Shown here one piece after another: positions 1 through 7,769 of a DNA stretch of 64,000 bases; the first letter of the stretch is position 1; each line of letters starts with the position of its first letter. The notes beneath the pieces are model-generated. The model saw nothing but the letters and a program-made list of their open reading frames with translations, ran no database searches and was not told where the DNA came from. Position numbers and translations under genes: made by a program. The stretch is from Acinetobacter terrestris (GTDB lineage: Bacteria; Pseudomonadota; Gammaproteobacteria; Pseudomonadales; Moraxellaceae): NCBI RefSeq assembly GCF_004331155.1, contig NZ_SJNZ01000001.1, positions 124,001-188,000 of the forward strand. Reading direction: 5' to 3'.

Positions 1-258
1 GAAACAGGTAAAAGCAAAAAATTATCATCTGCAGAAGTAAGTAAATATTGTACTTGTGCAGTTGAAGCTGACGGTAAATTAACCAATGCTCAAAAATGGG
101 AAATCCAAAGTACCATCAACCAGAAGAAAAGCCCTGCAACTCTAGCTTTTGTTCAAAAACAAAATAAAGATCTTCAGGCTTGTTTTGGTCCACAACTTAC
201 AGGCAAGCTTAAAAGCTTAACTGAAGAAGCAATGAAATCTGCTCAAGCTAAAAAATAA
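1..258 (+). CDS. C-terminal part of an unrecognised small protein (5' end outside window)
   Basis: Reading frame 1 is open from the first base to a TAA at 256-258 and gives 85 residues. Three cysteines are present (CTC near residue 17-19 and one near residue 60) and the tail is lysine/alanine rich. It has the look of a small exported or cysteine-containing protein common in Acinetobacter, but I do not recognise the family and the start is missing. A strong terminator follows directly, which supports this being the end of a real gene. Confidence 0.6.
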   Translation, partial: ETGKSKKLSSAEVSKYCTCAVEADGKLTNAQKWEIQSTINQKKSPATLAFVQKQNKDLQACFGPQLTGKLKSLTEEAMKSAQAKK

Positions 259-275
259 GCTGACTTGGATTGAAT

Positions 276-303
276 AAAAGCCTGCATATGCAGGCTTTTT
301 TAT
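276..303 (+). terminator. Rho-independent terminator after the partial gene
   Basis: The perfect palindrome AAAAGCCTGCATATGCAGGC continues into CTTTTTT, a GC-rich stem with a T tract, 17 bp after the stop of the partial gene. Confidence 0.85.
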
Positions 304-545
304 ATCTGGGTAATGTATACACCATCCATGAAAAACCAGCACCCCTCTTTAAAATTTTAGTTTCTTAAATTCTTTTCAAAGACAGCTATTCGCTTTTAAG
401 AATCAAAAAATTCAGTATTTCATGGAAGATATGTTGCCATTTAAATCACCAATTGCTGTACCTAACGGTGATATTCTATATCATGAAATTATGCCTTTTT
501 AGCACTCGAATGAGATCGCAATTCAATTTAATCAAGGATTAAAGC

Positions 546-1007
546 ATGACAGAAAGTATTCAATTGCCAAACCAGACCTTTATGACCACGACGGGTGAAG
601 TTAACTTGTCGACACTTCCATCAGAATGGCTGATTGTGTATTTTTATCCGAAGGATTCAACCCCCGGTTGTACCACGCAAGCGATTGGCTTTTCTTGTTT
701 GAAAGATCAATTTGATGCTTTAAATACCACAATTCTGGGTATTTCACGCGACTCGGTTAAAGCACACCAAAACTTCACCGAAAAGCAGAATCTGACCATT
801 AATCTCATCAGTGATAAAGAAGAAATATTGTGTAATCTCTTTGATGTGATTAAAGAAAAGAATATGTATGGCAAACAAGTGATGGGCATTGAACGCTCAA
901 CCTTTATTTTCCATAATGACCAGTTAGTCAAAGAATACCGTAAGGTGAAAGCTGCAGGTCATGCAGAACAAGTAATAGAAGACTTAAAAGCCTTGCAGGC
1001 AGCTTGA
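546..1007 (+). CDS. bcp: Peroxiredoxin of the Bcp/PrxQ type (thiol peroxidase)
   Basis: Reduces hydrogen peroxide and organic hydroperoxides in the cytoplasm, normally with thioredoxin as reductant. The 153-aa product has the thioredoxin-fold motif YFYPKDSTPGCTTQ with the peroxidatic cysteine at C42, and the length is normal for the family. The resolving cysteine found five residues downstream in E. coli Bcp is replaced by I47. Other cysteines are C51 and C96, so this is either a one-cysteine enzyme or uses another partner. The ATG at 546 follows a plausible AAGGA site. It is a single-gene unit flanked by terminators. Confidence 0.9.
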   Translation: MTESIQLPNQTFMTTTGEVNLSTLPSEWLIVYFYPKDSTPGCTTQAIGFSCLKDQFDALNTTILGISRDSVKAHQNFTEKQNLTINLISDKEEILCNLFDVIKEKNMYGKQVMGIERSTFIFHNDQLVKEYRKVKAAGHAEQVIEDLKALQAA

Positions 1008-1032
1008 TAACCCTGTTACTGGATTTATTTAT

Positions 1033-1060
1033 AAGAGCCCAAAAAATTTGGGCTTTTATT
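1033..1060 (+). terminator. Terminator after bcp
   Basis: AGAGCCC and GGGCTTTT pair around an A/T-rich loop, with a T-rich 3' side, 25 bp after the bcp stop. Confidence 0.75.
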
Positions 1061-1208
1061 TTGCTTCTTTTTAAGGTCTTTTATACAATCAAAATTCTTG
1101 TATTTATTTTGCCCTTAAATTTTTAAATGTACGTAAGAATAAGCGTACAGTACCGATACCCATCAAGAAGACGGGGGAAAAATTTGTTAAACACTGGTCA
1201 TTATATTC

Positions 1209-1772
1209 TTAGTTAGCTGCACATTGGCCAGAAAGCTCAAGATTCACTTTCTCCCCCACGCCGCCAATCCCTTTTCTCATACCAAAATCACTACGGTTAA
1301 TTACCGCAGAAGCTTGGACATCGAGCAAGTTACCATTAGACAGATTGGGTTTGAACGTCGTTACAAAAGTCACGGGCTTGGTCACACCACGCAAGGTTAA
1401 ATGTCCCAAAACATTAAATTTACCATTTCCTAAGTCTTTAAATTGGGTACTTTTGAATCTTACCGTCTTGTATTTTTCTGCATAAAATAAGTCTTCACCC
1501 AAAATCATATGTTTCAGCAAGGGTTTATTAAAGCTCAAACTGTCGACATCCATGACCAGATGGGTCGATGCATTTTGCGGTGCTTTCATATCAAATTCCA
1601 TGCTGGACTGAACTTGATTAAATTTGGCTTTGACCACCGTAAGTCCCATCGACCTGATCTCAAAACCAACATTACTTTGGGGCGTTAAAATCCATGATTG
1701 GGCAAAGGACGGGCTGCTTACCGCTAAACCCATTGCTACGATAATAAGTCCATTTTTTATTGTTGTTTTCAA
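1209..1772 (-). CDS. YceI family periplasmic protein (copy 1)
   Basis: YceI-like proteins are periplasmic lipocalin-fold beta barrels that bind long isoprenoid or amide ligands; the physiological role is unclear. Motifs include WILTPQSNVGFEIRSMG after the signal peptide, TLRGVTKPV, and NRSDFGMRKGIG near the C-terminus. I place the start at a TTG (1772) preceded by AAGGTGG, which gives a signal peptide ending SSPSFA. The frame stays open to another TTG at 1829, but that would add a long charged leader. Copy 2 lies 0.4 kb upstream, so this looks like a tandem duplication that has diverged. No ATG start exists in frame near the signal peptide. Confidence 0.85.
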   Translation of the reverse strand: MKTTIKNGLIIVAMGLAVSSPSFAQSWILTPQSNVGFEIRSMGLTVVKAKFNQVQSSMEFDMKAPQNASTHLVMDVDSLSFNKPLLKHMILGEDLFYAEKYKTVRFKSTQFKDLGNGKFNVLGHLTLRGVTKPVTFVTTFKPNLSNGNLLDVQASAVINRSDFGMRKGIGGVGEKVNLELSGQCAAN

Positions 1773-2178
1773 ATTTAAATCCACCTTTTTTTTGATTGCT
1801 TGTTGATCGGATTTAGACACACGGTCCAATCTTAGATTAAATTTGTTTTAAGTTTTCGAATTTTCATTTTAGTTATTTTTATACCAGTTTATTGAAGTTT
1901 TTGTAAAACCATTAATGACTAATGGACAAAATATTCGACCTAAGTTCTGAGTAACCATTGGCTTGATATCGCATTTTTAGTTAATATAATTTTGATTTTC
2001 AAAAATTTTAACTTTAAAAAATGACTATTTATTTTAAGTTTAGTAATACGTTTAAAACTCATCTGTCGCCTAAAAATGTAGTCGCGTATATCGCTAAGAA
2101 AATAAAAACGATGCTATAAGACTATAAAAATTTGGAAATCTAAAAAACACTTTAAGCCGTTTTTTTAAAAGATGTGAA
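1773..2178. other. AT-rich spacer between the two YceI genes
   Basis: About 400 bp of very AT-rich sequence with no convincing coding region. It must hold the end of the upstream YceI transcript and probably the promoter of copy 1. An imperfect AAAAAAC...GTTTTTT stem at about 2142-2167 could be a weak terminator for copy 2. Nothing else stands out. Confidence 0.4.
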
Positions 2179-2748
2179 CTATCGTTTTCGCCATTGTCCA
2201 TCTACCTCAATATTTACTTGCTCCCCTATACCCTCGAATGCTTTCTTCATACCAAAATCACTGCGATTTACCACTGCTTTAGATTCAACATCCAACAGTT
2301 GTGGATTTGCTGTATTGGGTTTTAAAACCGTATCAAGAGTTACCGGCTGGGTCACACCGCGCAAGGTCAAATCACCTTTTATACTGTAGTGATGATTGTC
2401 TAAAGCGATAAATTCATGACTCTTAAAAGTCGCAGTGGGATATTTTTCTACATAAAATAAATCCTCTCCCATAATCATATTTTTCAGTGAAGGTTTGCTC
2501 AAGCTCACGCTGTTTAGGTCCATGACAAACTGGGCTGAGGCATTTTGTGGGAGCGCGGGATCAAAAGTCATACTAGACTGAACCTGCTCAAACTTGCCTT
2601 TTACGATAGAAAAACTCATCGACTTCACCTTGAATCCCACATAAGTTTGTGGAGTAAGCGTCCATTCCTGGGCATTTACATGCGCAACAATATTCAAATT
2701 GATTACAGTGGCAATAAAGACACTTTTCAACGTGGTTTGGATACTCAT
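2179..2748 (-). CDS. YceI family periplasmic protein (copy 2)
   Basis: A 189-aa paralogue of the neighbouring YceI protein with the same architecture: signal peptide ending NIVAHVNA, WTLTPQTYVGFKVKSMS, TLRGVTQPVT and NRSDFGMKKAFEGIG. The ATG at 2748 is chosen because GGAG lies 8 nt upstream; an in-frame GTG 9 nt earlier (2757) is less likely. It starts 48 bp after the end of nadM on the same strand and could be read from the nadM promoter. The ligand is unknown. Both copies keep the family core, so neither looks like a pseudogene. Confidence 0.88.
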   Translation of the reverse strand: MSIQTTLKSVFIATVINLNIVAHVNAQEWTLTPQTYVGFKVKSMSFSIVKGKFEQVQSSMTFDPALPQNASAQFVMDLNSVSLSKPSLKNMIMGEDLFYVEKYPTATFKSHEFIALDNHHYSIKGDLTLRGVTQPVTLDTVLKPNTANPQLLDVESKAVVNRSDFGMKKAFEGIGEQVNIEVDGQWRKR

Positions 2749-2795
2749 CTTATCCACTCCGGGGTCGCTGCAATTGCTTACTCCAACTTAAAAGC

Positions 2796-3374
2796 TTACT
2801 CAGATTCTTCGAGATTGGTTTTATCTTGTGTCAGGTATTTGTGCTGTAATTGTTGATAAGTAGACGTGTTCTGAAATTTTTGTAGAAAGTCACTGGTTCC
2901 CCATGGAAAAGCAGATTCGATAATTTCGCCACGATAATAAGCTTCACGCAGCGGAGTCGCTGAAATCGCGCCTTTTAGGCTTTCAAGCTCAACCATCTCC
3001 CATTCGGGAAAAAGCTGCAGATAGTATGAAGATTCATCCTTAAAATGACCAATTAAGCCGACTTTAGCTTCTGGCTCTATCACTTCTGACACCAGGGATT
3101 GCACCAGTTTTTGCCATTTTTCATCGTCATACACATCAACAACATGAACAAACTTAATTCGCTTTTGGTCTGCTGCTGAAAAGTTGGACAAAATCATCTG
3201 TTCACGCTCAGAAGCACTAAACGGATTTTTAATATTGCGTTCATTTTGTGCAGAACCGAGTGCCAAAATCACATTCTGACTTTGCTCTAAAGCAATTTTA
3301 ATCGTTTGCATATGTGCCAGATGAAAAGGCTGAAATCGACCAATGAAAACCAGATAATCAAATGTATAGTTCAT
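2796..3374 (-). CDS. nadM: Nicotinamide-nucleotide adenylyltransferase (NadM type)
   Basis: Joins NMN and ATP to make NAD+. The 192-aa protein begins with the nucleotidyltransferase motif FIGRFQPFHLAHMQ (HxGH-like, here HLAH) and carries the C-terminal ISATPLREAYYRG motif that binds the ATP phosphates. Established knowledge: Acinetobacter makes NAD through NMN deamidation/adenylation branches and carries a monofunctional NadM, unlike the NadM-Nudix fusions of some other bacteria. No Nudix domain is present here. It is transcribed leftward toward the YceI gene 48 bp away. Confidence 0.88.
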   Translation of the reverse strand: MNYTFDYLVFIGRFQPFHLAHMQTIKIALEQSQNVILALGSAQNERNIKNPFSASEREQMILSNFSAADQKRIKFVHVVDVYDDEKWQKLVQSLVSEVIEPEAKVGLIGHFKDESSYYLQLFPEWEMVELESLKGAISATPLREAYYRGEIIESAFPWGTSDFLQKFQNTSTYQQLQHKYLTQDKTNLEESE

Positions 3375-3480
3375 AACAGATCAAATTTTTTTATGACTCG
3401 TGAGTTGTGCCGCCCAAATAAATATGCGACATAATAAACGCCATAAAATCAAATTAAGTATTTAAAGCAAGGATAGTACG

Positions 3481-4281
3481 ATGACACTGAGCTGTATTCA
3501 ACAACCTCATGAACATTTGGATGCGAATTTAGAAAATGGCGTACTGACCTTAGCCATTAACCGACCAAAAGCAAAAAATGCATTATATGGCGAATTATAC
3601 CTCTGGATTGCCAAAGCTTTGGATGAAGCTGATCAAAATAAAGATGTCCGTGTAGTGATTTTACGTGGTGCTGACGCTGACTTCAGCGCGGGTAACGATA
3701 TGCAGGACTTCATGAAGTTTATTCAAACACCGCTTGCAGGCAAAGCTGGGGATGCACCTCCATTTGTAGTTTTAAAATCTGCGGCAAAATTTTCCAAGCC
3801 TTTAATTGCAGCGGTTCGTGGGGTGGCTATTGGTATTGGGGTGACGCTTTTACTTCATGCTGACCTTGTCTATAGTGATCACACTGCCCTGTTCCAGATT
3901 CCGTTTGTAAGCCTTGGTCTTTCTCCAGAAGGTGCTTCGAGCAAGCTTCTTATTCAACAAGCAGGTTACCATAAAGCGGCTGAGCTGCTGTTTACTGCAC
4001 AGAAATTTAACAGTGAAAAAGCCTTAAGTGCAGGTTTGGTCAATAGCATTGAAGAAGATGTGTATGCGACTGCACTTAAACAGGCACAGACTTTAGCTGC
4101 ACTTCCGCTTGCTTCAATCAAGCAAACCAAAGCTTTAATGAAACATAACTTGCAAGAAATTTTAGACTGTGTAGATCATGAAGCTGAAATTTTTATGAAG
4201 CGTGTATCTTCACCTGAAATGGCCGAAGCGGTGGCTGCATTTATGCAAAAGCGCAAGCCGGATTTTGCTCAGTTTAATTAA
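3481..4281 (+). CDS. Enoyl-CoA hydratase/isomerase family protein
   Basis: A crotonase-fold enzyme of 266 aa acting on acyl-CoA thioesters. The first oxyanion-hole segment is DFSAGNDMQDF (residues about 63-73), followed by RGVAIGIGVTLLLHADLVY and the FVSLGLSPEGAS region, where a catalytic glutamate is expected. The C-terminal helix ends in KRKPDFAQFN. The exact step (hydratase, isomerase or other) cannot be decided from sequence alone. An AAGGATAG site precedes the ATG. A terminator hairpin follows, so it is probably monocistronic. Confidence 0.85.
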   Translation: MTLSCIQQPHEHLDANLENGVLTLAINRPKAKNALYGELYLWIAKALDEADQNKDVRVVILRGADADFSAGNDMQDFMKFIQTPLAGKAGDAPPFVVLKSAAKFSKPLIAAVRGVAIGIGVTLLLHADLVYSDHTALFQIPFVSLGLSPEGASSKLLIQQAGYHKAAELLFTAQKFNSEKALSAGLVNSIEEDVYATALKQAQTLAALPLASIKQTKALMKHNLQEILDCVDHEAEIFMKRVSSPEMAEAVAAFMQKRKPDFAQFN

Positions 4282-4303
4282 TTCTTTATCTTTTAATTTC
4301 CAG

Positions 4304-4337
4304 ACCACTGAGTCATTCACTTGGCTTAGTGGTTTTA
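4304..4337 (+). terminator. Terminator after the enoyl-CoA hydratase gene
   Basis: ACCACTGAG pairs with CTTAGTGGT (one G-T wobble) around a 12-nt loop, followed by TTTT. Confidence 0.6.
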
Positions 4338-4402
4338 AAATTTCTCAGCTTTTAAAATTTTTAAACTTTTAAAATTTAATCTTCCACAAAATCGAGCCAT
4401 TT

Positions 4403-5164
4403 ATGACGAACCAAGCCAAAACTGAAAAGAAACGTTACTTTGAACCTGCTCCGCAGGATATCGATGTCGAAAACTTTAAGAAAGTTCTCACAAGCCGTCG
4501 CTCTGTACGTAAATTTACTGATAAAGCCATTCCTGCAGATATTTTGGATGACTGTTTAGATCTGGCTTTGCTTGCACCAAACTCATCCAATTTGCAGCCT
4601 TGGACATTTTATGTGGTGCAATCGACTGATCAGAAAAAGCAGTTGGTAAAAGCATGTTTAGGTCAATTGGCTGCCAAAACCGCAGCTGAACTGATTATTT
4701 GTGTCGCCCGTACTGACCGTATTGATGAAATGGCGAAAAAGAACATTAGTGATTTTCCTTTTCCTGAAGCACCAAAAGCAGTGAAGCAATACTACCGTTT
4801 CATTCCTTACAACTATAAAACTGGTTACTTCAATGCTGTAGGTCACTTTAAGAAAGTGGCTTTCAAAGTTGCACGTACATTAGATAAGCAATTGCCCGTT
4901 ACTGCGTTCAACCCTGCTGATGCCAAACTTTGGGCATGTAAAACCACAGCATTGGCTTGTGAAAATCTGGTTTTGGCTTTGCGTGCTTATGGTTTTGACA
5001 GCTGTATGATGGAAGGTTTTGATGAACCTATGGTTCGTGAAATTCTAAAATTAAATGATGAGCAATATCCGGTCATGGTAATTGGTGCAGGTGAACGGGC
5101 TAAAGACGGCGTGTTCTTCCCGCAGTACCGTTTCGAGCGCGAGTTGTTTATTCAGAAGGTATGA
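4403..5164 (+). CDS. Nitroreductase family flavoprotein
   Basis: Predicted FMN-dependent NAD(P)H oxidoreductase of 253 aa. The N-terminal flavin-binding signature is SRRSVRKFTDKAIP followed by LLAPNSSNLQPW; the middle has KTTALACENLVLALRAYGFD and the end VMVIGAGERAKDG...FPQYRFERELF. The natural substrate is unknown. About 85 bp of its 3' end recur in degraded form at about 6800-6885, on the far side of an AT-rich island, which indicates a past duplication or insertion event immediately downstream. Confidence 0.87.
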   Translation: MTNQAKTEKKRYFEPAPQDIDVENFKKVLTSRRSVRKFTDKAIPADILDDCLDLALLAPNSSNLQPWTFYVVQSTDQKKQLVKACLGQLAAKTAAELIICVARTDRIDEMAKKNISDFPFPEAPKAVKQYYRFIPYNYKTGYFNAVGHFKKVAFKVARTLDKQLPVTAFNPADAKLWACKTTALACENLVLALRAYGFDSCMMEGFDEPMVREILKLNDEQYPVMVIGAGERAKDGVFFPQYRFERELFIQKV

Positions 5165-5199
5165 TGATTAATATTTAGAAAATTTAAATATCTAAATCT

Positions 5200-5259
5200 G
5201 ATACGCGTAACAACGACATGGATGTCGCCTGTTAGGCAAAGGTTCATGGATGAATCATC
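5200..5259 (+). repeat. Palindromic intergenic repeat, copy A (partial)
   Basis: Two short palindromes with GG at their centre: GACATGGATGTC (about 5215-5226) and TTCATGGATGAA (about 5243-5254), preceded by GATACGCGT. The same layout (GATAC.CGT, a GACATGGATGTC-like hairpin, then a second hairpin) recurs at about 19517-19580 and, more diverged, at about 12480-12535. This copy lacks the A/T-rich tail of the copy between ruvA and ruvB. Confidence 0.55.
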
Positions 5260-5709
5260 TGCATATAAAAATTTAAAATCCAATGATAAAACAGGTACTG
5301 TAACGATTGTTTATGATCCAAGTACAAAACAGCCTGTGGAAATAGGGATTTTCACATATAAAACTAATTGGGATTACAGAAAACTACAGGCAATGATTTT
5401 AATTTAAAAACAAGGCAAGGTATTTCAGATATTTTTTTTCGTGCACTGATTATTATAGTATTCCACAAGCAATTACTAACCGTATTAGCCTATTTGAAAT
5501 AGTTAAATGAAAAGCAAATAAAAGAATATAAGAATGTAATTTGGGATACAAGCGTTAAAGAATTTAATACAAAAGATAATGATAATGCAGCCACTCAAGA
5601 TGCTGTTAGAAATTATAGTCTTTCAACTATTAACATTATCAAGAAAGTATTTACTAGCTACCCTCCATATATAATAAAAGGTGTTCCACCATCATTACCT
5701 TATAAATAG
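5222..5709 (+). pseudogene. Decayed gene of unknown function with several frameshifts
   Basis: Protein-like sequence runs through three frames. Frame 2 gives GTVTIVYDPSTKQPVEIGIF up to a stop at 5407, then NDFNLKTRQGISDIFF appears in another frame, then DYYSIPQAITNRISLFEIVK, then EKQIKEYKNVIWDTSVKEFN... to a stop at 5707-5709. The pieces abut in order, so this reads as one former gene of about 150-160 codons broken by at least two or three frameshifts. I do not recognise the family. It ends 9 bp before the beta-helix gene, suggesting the two once formed an operon. The composition is much more AT-rich than the flanking genes. Confidence 0.55.
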
Positions 5710-5718
5710 GATTAATAC

Positions 5719-6759
5719 ATGAATAATAAATTTATCATTTCAATGATATTAGTATTTTCTATATTTAGTCATGAAAAAACTTATGCAAAAAGAGAAATTT
5801 ATATCGAATATAAACCTCAACAATGTGGAAGCGTTGTCTTTAACGGCACTAAAATGCCTAAATATTGTATGACCCGTGATTATATTGCACCCCAAATTAA
5901 AAAGCCAAATGACTTGCAATGGTCATTGCGGATGCTGGTTAGTGGGGGGCATCCTGGGTCATTACCAAATCCCGGAGATACAATTCATTTTAAAAATCAG
6001 TTTATAGATTTTCAAGGACATATTTGGGATTATTCACAACAAAAAAATGCCCCATTAGGCTTTACACACGAAAATAATTACGTTATTCATAATGCTATTT
6101 TTTTTAATACTTATGTTATTATTGGAGGATATTTCCCCCCTGATTTTAAAACTCAGCAACAAAGTAATGTGACCACAGACGTTTCAAAAACAGAATTTAT
6201 TTATGCAAAAAAAGATCATTATGGTAAAACTTCACTTTCAAATGTTACTCTCATTAATTCAAAAATATATGGGAACCTAAGATTTGCCTCTTGGGATGGG
6301 CTTATCAAAAACAATACAATATTTAATAATTTTACAGCTAATCAATTAAATGGATCTAAAGCAATACTTAAAAATAATACTTTTTATAGTAATGCTGTTC
6401 AAATCAAAACTAAGTCTGATATATCCATTAATTCTAAAAATAAAACCGCAGATTATACTAATGATATTATTGATGAAGATTCAATTTCTGCTGTATTGCA
6501 TGTGAAATTTTCCCCTGACACTATTATTGATGGTAATACATTTAACTTAAATCATATAAATGACGCAAAATATGCGATTATACTAGATCACTCCCCTCGC
6601 GTCCGCATTACGAATAATACTTTTAATGGTTTTAAAGTTCCTATTCTGATGGATCAGTGGAGTTCTATTGTTGATGAAAAAGGTAATGTCATTAACCCTG
6701 ATAAATTTGCAGGCAATGTCACGATGAATAGAAAAGGTGAAATTGTAGCTGTGAAATAA
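5719..6759 (+). CDS. Secreted, probable right-handed beta-helix protein
   Basis: 346 aa with an N-terminal signal peptide (hydrophobic stretch about residues 5-17, ending near KTYA). The body has repeated short turns of the type NVTLINSKIYGN, NNTIFNNFTAN, KNNTFYSNA, IDGNTFNLNH and ITNNTFNGFK. These are typical of parallel beta-helix (pectate-lyase-like) folds, with asparagine ladders. No catalytic residues can be assigned. The gene is strongly AT-rich and lies in an island bracketed by two copies of the nitroreductase 3' end, so recent horizontal gain is likely. It may be an extracellular carbohydrate-active or surface protein; this is inference. Confidence 0.6.
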   Translation: MNNKFIISMILVFSIFSHEKTYAKREIYIEYKPQQCGSVVFNGTKMPKYCMTRDYIAPQIKKPNDLQWSLRMLVSGGHPGSLPNPGDTIHFKNQFIDFQGHIWDYSQQKNAPLGFTHENNYVIHNAIFFNTYVIIGGYFPPDFKTQQQSNVTTDVSKTEFIYAKKDHYGKTSLSNVTLINSKIYGNLRFASWDGLIKNNTIFNNFTANQLNGSKAILKNNTFYSNAVQIKTKSDISINSKNKTADYTNDIIDEDSISAVLHVKFSPDTIIDGNTFNLNHINDAKYAIILDHSPRVRITNNTFNGFKVPILMDQWSSIVDEKGNVINPDKFAGNVTMNRKGEIVAVK

Positions 6760-6779
6760 TCTAAATCAATTCATAAAGT

Positions 6780-6888
6780 TTAATTCTATCCTGCTAGGAA
6801 ATCCTGTAATGGGGATTAGAGCAGTTGACGGCTTGCTCTTCCCGCAATATCGTTTGAGCACGATTTGTTTATTCAGAAAATTTGATTT
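6780..6888 (+). pseudogene. Degraded second copy of the nitroreductase 3' end
   Basis: The stretch GACGGCTTGCTCTTCCCGCA and the following bases, through TTGTTTATTCAGAAA, align without gaps over about 53 bases to the end of the nitroreductase gene (about 5105-5158), with roughly ten mismatches. Upstream, ATCCTGTAATGG matches ATCCGGTCATGG, with about 10 bases missing in between. Downstream, both copies reach a GATACGCG sequence. No intact reading frame for a nitroreductase exists here. Confidence 0.75.
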
Positions 6889-7076
6889 CTCTCAAACTAA
6901 CTCAAGAAAGATATTTGATACGCGAAGAGGCCACCCGCAACTGTCTGAGACAAGACTACAAAAGTTTGTAAGTTTCAGCGAGTGCTTAAATCAACTGATG
7001 AAATTTGACGAGTTTCGTTGAACCAAAGATTAAAGTATTCATTCAAAGTGCAACAGTAAAACTCAATCGTGTTAAC

Positions 7077-7394
7077 TCAGTATTCAACTCCCACCATCTG
7101 AATAAACTCAAAAGCCGGCTCTTCATAAGGATGGCTTGCCTTTAAAGCCCTTCCCACATCAGATGCTTTATCTTCCGGTACAATAGTTTCTACCCGCCAT
7201 TCAGTGACCTGTTCCAATTCCCCAACATCACCAATAAATGGGTCAGCTCCTTTTATCGGCTTAAACTGCCCTGTGCCTAATACTTGCCATGCACAGTGCT
7301 CATAATTGCCTATACCACCTGCACCCGCTTCGAAAATGGCTTGTTTGGTGGATTCAAGATGGGATTCTGGAACGTAATAAATCAGTTTAAGCAT
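7077..7394 (-). CDS. YqfO/NIF3-type small protein
   Basis: 105 aa, matching the stand-alone version of the CutA-like domain found inserted in YqfO/NIF3 proteins. Features are the opening LIYYVPESHLESTKQAIFEA, a GAGGIGNYEHCAWQVLGTG loop, and ASHPYEEPAFE near the C-terminus. The family is widely conserved but its function is unknown; a metal or nucleotide regulatory role is often proposed. It is a single gene with no obvious operon partner. Confidence 0.8.
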   Translation of the reverse strand: MLKLIYYVPESHLESTKQAIFEAGAGGIGNYEHCAWQVLGTGQFKPIKGADPFIGDVGELEQVTEWRVETIVPEDKASDVGRALKASHPYEEPAFEFIQMVGVEY

Positions 7395-7769
7395 GCGATA
7401 GACAAACAGAATAAAGATAGGATTATATTAATCCTTAAAACCAAATTAATCTCTCTGATATTTCATTGCTTCATATTGGAATGACAACAAGCCAAATCAT
7501 TTTTAAATACAAGCGCCTATTACTTTTCGTGACATTTCTCTGACAGTTTAAGCTTTTACATCGATCAAAAAACAAACTACCTTAAAAAATAATACTTAAT
7601 TTAATAATTTCGGGTTCGAAATTTTTATTTCTATCTCGGTCATGACAACAATATTTTCATTACACCAATAGTCTTTCCAATTAAACAGTCCAACATGATG
7701 TTCAGGTATTCCATATACCGTTTACTGTTTCTCTGACTTTCATCTGGTGTAAGCAACTGGAGAAAATCA
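7395..7769. other. Spacer upstream of fadE
   Basis: 375 bp without a convincing gene. It must contain divergent promoters for the YqfO-like gene and fadE. A short hairpin, AATTTCG-GGTT-CGAAATT at 7606-7623, is followed by TTTATTT and could be a weak terminator or leader structure about 145 bp ahead of the fadE start. No operator could be identified. Confidence 0.35.

Noticed and set aside
422..502. 26-codon frame starting MEDMLPFKSPIAVPNGDILY in front of bcp
   Set aside because: No ribosome site and too short to judge; it may be a gene remnant but cannot be supported.
6809..7021. Open frame of 70 codons containing LLFPQYRL
   Set aside because: It is the degraded nitroreductase 3' fragment, not a gene of its own; the rest of the frame has no family resemblance.
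7606..7630. Hairpin AATTTCG/CGAAATT as a small RNA terminator
   Set aside because: The stem is short and AT-rich and no promoter is visible; noted only within the spacer description.
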